Below are positions 43,950 through 47,250 of a stretch of 47,250 bases of DNA, piece by piece; the stretch's first letter is position 1; each line of letters begins with the position of its first letter. Origin of the DNA: Planctomycetota bacterium (lineage in GTDB: Bacteria; Planctomycetota; UBA1135); NCBI GenBank assembly GCA_002705055.1, contig PAHY01000050.1, forward strand, positions 1 to 47,250, given 5' to 3'. A program made the translations under genes and the position numbers. Below the pieces are notes generated by a model. That model saw only the letters and a list, made by a program, of their open reading frames with translations, did no database searches and was not told the DNA's origin.

Positions 43950-45506
43950 ATGCAGTTGAAATTCACCACCTTCGTCGCCGGCGTGGCTCTTGCCACAGTC
44001 GCTGGCGCCCAACAGGCCTCCAACGGCCAGATTCAGTTCGTTGAAATTGATGGCGAGCGCGAGTTCACCAATCAGATGATCGTGCGTCCGCTGCAAATGG
44101 CGGACCTCCTGGCTCAGGGCTACAGCCAGAGCCAAGCCGAGCTGCTGCGCCGCGCCGCTGCCGAGCGCCTGCACGGCCTCGTGCTCGAGCGCATCGAGCC
44201 GAACGACGAGTACGTCATCTCGCTGCCGAACGGCGTCGACGAGAACACCATGGCCGGCGACCTGATGGCTTCGGGCATGTACGAGTACGCCGAGCCGAAC
44301 TGGATGCTCTATCCGCTCGACACCACTCCGAACGATCCGCAGTTCAATAGCCAGTGGTGGCACCAGAACATCAACTCGGAAGGTGGCTGGGACTACGGCA
44401 CGGGTAGCACCAACGTCATCGCCGCGGTCTGCGACACCGGCGTCGACTCGAACCACCCGGACCTCCAGGCCCACCTGATCTCGGGTTACAACTCGGTCGA
44501 CAACAAGACCGAAGCGCAGGGCGGCTCGACCGAAGACATCAACGGTCACGGCACCTGGGTCGCGGGCTGTGTCGGCGCGATCGGCAACAACAACAATCAG
44601 GTCGCCGGTGTGGCTTGGGACGTCAGCATCATGCCGGTGCGCGTCTCGAACAGCTCGGGTGGCGGCGCCTACCTGTCCGACCTCACTGGCGGCGCCCTGT
44701 GGGCTGGCCAGAACGGTGCGGGCTCGGCTTCGGTCTCGTACTCGGGCGTTGAGTCGAGCTCGGTCGGCACGACCGGCACGACGCTGAAGAACCAGTACGA
44801 CTGCCTCATGCTGTGGGCTGCTGGTAACTCCAACCGTTCGCTGAACAGCGCCTACGACCACGCCAACGTGATCGTCGTCGGTGCCACCGATCAGAACAAC
44901 AACCGCGCTTCGTTCTCGAACTACGGCGCGCCGATCGATGTGGTGGCCCCGGGCGTCAGCATCCTGTCGACCTCGATGGGCGGCGGCACCAGCTCGCCGA
45001 GCGGCACCAGCTTCTCGACCCCGATCACCAACGGCCTGTGCGCTCTGCTGCGCGCGACCAACCCGGCTCTGTCGGCGCAGGAAATCGAAGACCTGGTCTT
45101 CGACCACGCCCAGAACATCGGTCTGGCCAGCCGCTTCGGCAACGGCCTGATCGACGTCGAAGCGTCGATGATGAACGCCGGTGGCGGCGGTGGTTACCCG
45201 CTGACCCTCGACTACGGCGGAAGCCTGGTCGGTGGCACGACCGTGAGCTGGACCGTGACCGGTTCGGTGTGGCTGAACAAGGTCTACATCTACAACGGCT
45301 CGGGCGCTGGCTCGACGACGATCCCGGGCATCGGCGTTCTTGAGATCGCCAACGGCCGCAAGGTCTCGCAGGCCACCGCAAACGCGGCCGGCACCGCGTC
45401 GGCTTCGCGCTTCCTGCCCGCGCGCCTCAGTGGCCGCACCGTCAACCTGCAGGCGATCGACGACTTCGGTTCGCTTTCGGCGGTCAGCACCACCACGATC
45501 CTGTAA
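43950..45506 (+). CDS. Secreted subtilisin-like serine protease (S8)
   Basis: The protein has 518 residues. An N-terminal signal peptide (MQLKFTTFVAGVALATVAGA) is followed by a propeptide-like region to about residue 125. The S8 domain has the Asp162-His200-Ser354 triad in AVCDTGVDSNHPDL, INGHGTWVAG and PSGTSFSTPI, and the oxyanion Asn293 in LWAAGNSN. After about residue 410 a glycine-rich GGGGG linker leads to a beta-rich C-terminal domain (LDYGGSLVGGTTVSWTV). It would act outside the cell or in the periplasm. It begins 238 bp after attR and a terminator follows it. Confidence 0.93.
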   Translation: MQLKFTTFVAGVALATVAGAQQASNGQIQFVEIDGEREFTNQMIVRPLQMADLLAQGYSQSQAELLRRAAAERLHGLVLERIEPNDEYVISLPNGVDENTMAGDLMASGMYEYAEPNWMLYPLDTTPNDPQFNSQWWHQNINSEGGWDYGTGSTNVIAAVCDTGVDSNHPDLQAHLISGYNSVDNKTEAQGGSTEDINGHGTWVAGCVGAIGNNNNQVAGVAWDVSIMPVRVSNSSGGGAYLSDLTGGALWAGQNGAGSASVSYSGVESSSVGTTGTTLKNQYDCLMLWAAGNSNRSLNSAYDHANVIVVGATDQNNNRASFSNYGAPIDVVAPGVSILSTSMGGGTSSPSGTSFSTPITNGLCALLRATNPALSAQEIEDLVFDHAQNIGLASRFGNGLIDVEASMMNAGGGGGYPLTLDYGGSLVGGTTVSWTVTGSVWLNKVYIYNGSGAGSTTIPGIGVLEIANGRKVSQATANAAGTASASRFLPARLSGRTVNLQAIDDFGSLSAVSTTTIL

Positions 45507-45525
45507 TCCAAAGCAGTTTCGTTTC

Positions 45526-45565
45526 GCCGCCCCGCGTCCTCAGGGATGCGGGGCGGCTTTCGTTT
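45526..45565 (+). terminator. Rho-independent terminator after the protease
   Basis: gccgccccgc (45526-45535) and gcggggcggc (45548-45557) form a perfect 10-bp stem with a 12-nt loop, followed by tttcgttt. Confidence 0.85.
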
Positions 45566-45611
45566 GCCCGCGCGCTGGGATCGCAGCGGGCTGCGCGCTA
45601 GACTCGCGCCC

Positions 45612-46238
45612 ATGCGCCTGCCCCTCGAGCAACTTCCCGCCAGCACGCTGCGCCCCTTGGCGGACCGGGCGCACCGCGCGCACCTGCATCGCCTGAACGG
45701 CACCGTCCAGCTGCTGGTGGGCTGGGCCGGGCTCGGCCTAGCAGGGGAGGAGGATCAGGCCCGCTACGAAGCCACCGTCCCCGAGACGACCGGGCTGACG
45801 CGCGCCTTGCACGCGCTGTGGAATCGCGGCACCGGGATCACCCCGGAGCTCGCGCTCTCGAACGATTGGCCGCAGCGCCTGCTCCACGCCGCGCTGCGGG
45901 ACGGAACCCCAGAAGAAGCGGAGGCGCCGCTCCCGGTCGGCGGCGGGGTCGCGCTTGCTGCCGCACTCTGGGTGGAAGCGGTGGCGGGGGGGGCCGAGCA
46001 CCTGAAGAGCGCGTGGGCCACGTCCGAGGAGGGTTGCCTCGAGCTTCGGCTCGAAGCCCACCCGCTGCGCACCGCGCCGGCCGACCTGATGCAAGCGCTC
46101 CGCGGCTGGATCGAAGAGCTGCCGACGGCGGCGGGGGAAGCGCCGCTTCCGGTGCGCCTGCGCCTTATTCCTCGGCCTGCAGAGAATCCAGCAGAGGCGA
46201 ACGAAGCGCCGCCGGCAGCAGAGCCGGCCCGCGACTGA
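45612..46238 (+). CDS. Protein of unknown function
   Basis: The protein has 208 residues from the ATG at 45612 (MRLPLEQLPASTLRPLADRA). It is Ala/Glu/Leu-rich and helical with no signal. The stretch VAGGAEHLKSAWATSEEGCL is unremarkable. A start at 45546 is open but less likely, since it reads across the terminator tail. Its 3' end overlaps the convergent CvpA-like gene by 74 bp. I do not recognise the family. Confidence 0.55.
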   Translation: MRLPLEQLPASTLRPLADRAHRAHLHRLNGTVQLLVGWAGLGLAGEEDQARYEATVPETTGLTRALHALWNRGTGITPELALSNDWPQRLLHAALRDGTPEEAEAPLPVGGGVALAAALWVEAVAGGAEHLKSAWATSEEGCLELRLEAHPLRTAPADLMQALRGWIEELPTAAGEAPLPVRLRLIPRPAENPAEANEAPPAAEPARD

Positions 46239-46683
46239 GCACCTCCGCGGTAGGTGCGCCGGGCGATGCGCGCAGCTCGGCCGCGCCCTGCGCCTGCAGC
46301 ATGACGCCCCAGAGGAGCAGCCAGGCCAGGGCCGCGTAGACCAGCCCAGAGACCGCACCCAGCAGCGCGTCGGCCAGCGTGCGCGCCGCCCCGCTGCTGC
46401 CGAACAGCAGTCGGCGCAAGGCGCCCAGCGCGAGCACCGCAGCCAGGATCACGGCCAACTGGAACCAGGCATCCCAACGCAGCTGCGCCGCGGCATCGTC
46501 TTGAAACTGGGTGGCAAGCCAGGCCGTCGCGCCCTGGGCCAGGCCACCGACGAGCGCCGCGAGGACCCAAACGGCCGAGCGGCTAAACTGTTGGGTCAGG
46601 CCCCGCACCGCACCTGCAACCAGACCGTAGGCAGCCAAGGCGAGGCCCACCCAATCGATCCAGAGCAGTGATTCCAACGGCAT
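46165..46683 (-). CDS. CvpA-family membrane protein
   Basis: The protein has 172 residues with four hydrophobic segments beginning WIDWVGLALAAYGLVAGAVR. The GLxxGxxRG opening followed by VWVLAALVGGLAQ and DALLGAVSGLVYAALAWLLL matches the CvpA layout (colicin V production family, general inner-membrane role). Residues about 130-172 form a soluble tail. The role is unknown beyond the family. It is convergent with and overlaps the preceding gene. Confidence 0.72.
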   Translation of the reverse strand: MPLESLLWIDWVGLALAAYGLVAGAVRGLTQQFSRSAVWVLAALVGGLAQGATAWLATQFQDDAAAQLRWDAWFQLAVILAAVLALGALRRLLFGSSGAARTLADALLGAVSGLVYAALAWLLLWGVMLQAQGAAELRASPGAPTAEVLSRGPALLPAALRSPLLDSLQAEE

Positions 46684-46706
46684 GGCTCGATTCTAGTCCT
46701 GCGCCC

Positions 46707-47250
46707 ATGCAGCGTTCCGCAACGATCGCCGACATCCTCTCCCTGCTCGATGAACTCGAGGGGAAGGTCCATCAGGATTCCCGCCTCGAAGCCGAGTGGG
46801 AGGCCGCCCTCAGCGAGCAGCCCACCGCTGCGGTGCGATCGGACGAGGCTGCTCGGTTTCGCGAGTGGTTCCTGCTTGAACGTGACTCGGAACACTTGGG
46901 GGCACCGCCGGTCCAGGCATTCGCTCCGCAGGAAATCGAGGACGACAGCAGCTGGGCGCGCCTGCTCGACAACTTCCTCGGCATCTTCCGACTGGAAGGG
47001 ACGCGCCGGGTCGAGGGACGCGAGGTCCTGGACGTCGCCGATCTGTGGAGCGGACGAACGGCCCATCTGCCGCTCGATATCCTGAGCGGAGCCAGCATCG
47101 ATTCCGAGGATCTGCTGCTGGTCGGAAGGCTCGTGCTCGCTGACGACGAGATTCACTTGCCCTTGCCGGGGCTGCGCCTGGCGCATGCACCGGGCCTCGC
47201 CCGCGCGGTCGAAGCGGACCTCGCCCTGGCCCGGCACCACCAGCCGCGCC
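46707..47250 (+). CDS. Unknown protein, 3' end outside window
   Basis: An open frame from ATG 46707 runs to the end without a stop (181 codons visible). The sequence MQRSATIADILSLLDELEGK starts a helical, acidic N-terminus; later RRVEGREVLDVADLWSGRTA and LVGRLVLADDEIHLPLPGLR look beta-rich. No motif is recognised. It is divergent from the CvpA-like gene, 23 bp away. Confidence 0.6.
   Translation, partial: MQRSATIADILSLLDELEGKVHQDSRLEAEWEAALSEQPTAAVRSDEAARFREWFLLERDSEHLGAPPVQAFAPQEIEDDSSWARLLDNFLGIFRLEGTRRVEGREVLDVADLWSGRTAHLPLDILSGASIDSEDLLLVGRLVLADDEIHLPLPGLRLAHAPGLARAVEADLALARHHQPR

Overview
The window is GC-rich bacterial chromosome: dense, mostly SD-poor genes, lipoprotein signals, S8 protease export, dTDP-rhamnose synthesis and a complete tmRNA/SmpB pair. 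The mix (eukaryotic-type UAP1-like pyrophosphorylase, PcnB-type nucleotidyltransferase, surface polysaccharide locus with sulfotransferases, carboxypeptidase-regulatory-like protein, GH-A-like lipoprotein) suggests a Gram-negative-type bacterium, possibly Planctomycetota. That placement is an inference from gene content only.

Region 1 (1-20.6 kb) is a surface/exopolysaccharide locus. It starts inside a Wzz/BY-kinase-like chain-length protein whose ATPase half has lost its Walker A motif. An insertion sequence (1505-2618) follows, then a convergent lipoprotein with a TIM-barrel glycosidase signature. Next come two divergent blocks of glycosyltransferases (GT2, a split Alg13/Alg14-like PssD/PssE pair, GT4), two sulfotransferases, an O-antigen ligase/polymerase-like membrane protein, a flippase, a polysaccharide deacetylase, a methyltransferase and the full dTDP-L-rhamnose set rfbC-rfbA-rfbB-rfbD. 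Many of these genes overlap by 4 bp (ATGA/GTGA), so they are probably translationally coupled. The expected product is a sulfated, rhamnose-containing polysaccharide.

Region 2 (20.6-28.8 kb) is housekeeping: tRNA-Val, a PcnB-like nucleotidyltransferase, rsmG, tRNA-Trp, tRNA-Leu(CAG), smpB, tmRNA, an SbtA/SbtB-like bicarbonate transporter and its PII-like regulator, a lipoprotein, a YbhN/LPG-synthase-like membrane protein and a PfkB-family kinase.

Region 3 (28.8-40.1 kb) is core metabolism: recA (with a basic, H1-like C-terminal tail), alaS, rpmF, plsX, fabH, fabD, fabG, acpP, fabF, an unknown 110-aa helical protein and a UAP1-like UDP-HexNAc pyrophosphorylase.

Region 4 (40.2-43.7 kb) is a 3450-bp integrated element in tRNA-Leu(CAA), bounded by a perfect 59-bp direct repeat. 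It keeps both ends of a prophage: the integrase N-terminus beside the left end and phage virion-like genes at the right end. The integrase catalytic domain and the phage core are gone. It also carries two translationally coupled genes of unknown function, and one phage gene has an in-frame TGA. This is the most unusual part of the window.

Region 5 (43.9-47.25 kb) holds a secreted subtilase with a strong terminator, an unknown protein, a CvpA-like membrane protein overlapping it tail-to-tail, and an unknown gene that runs off the end.
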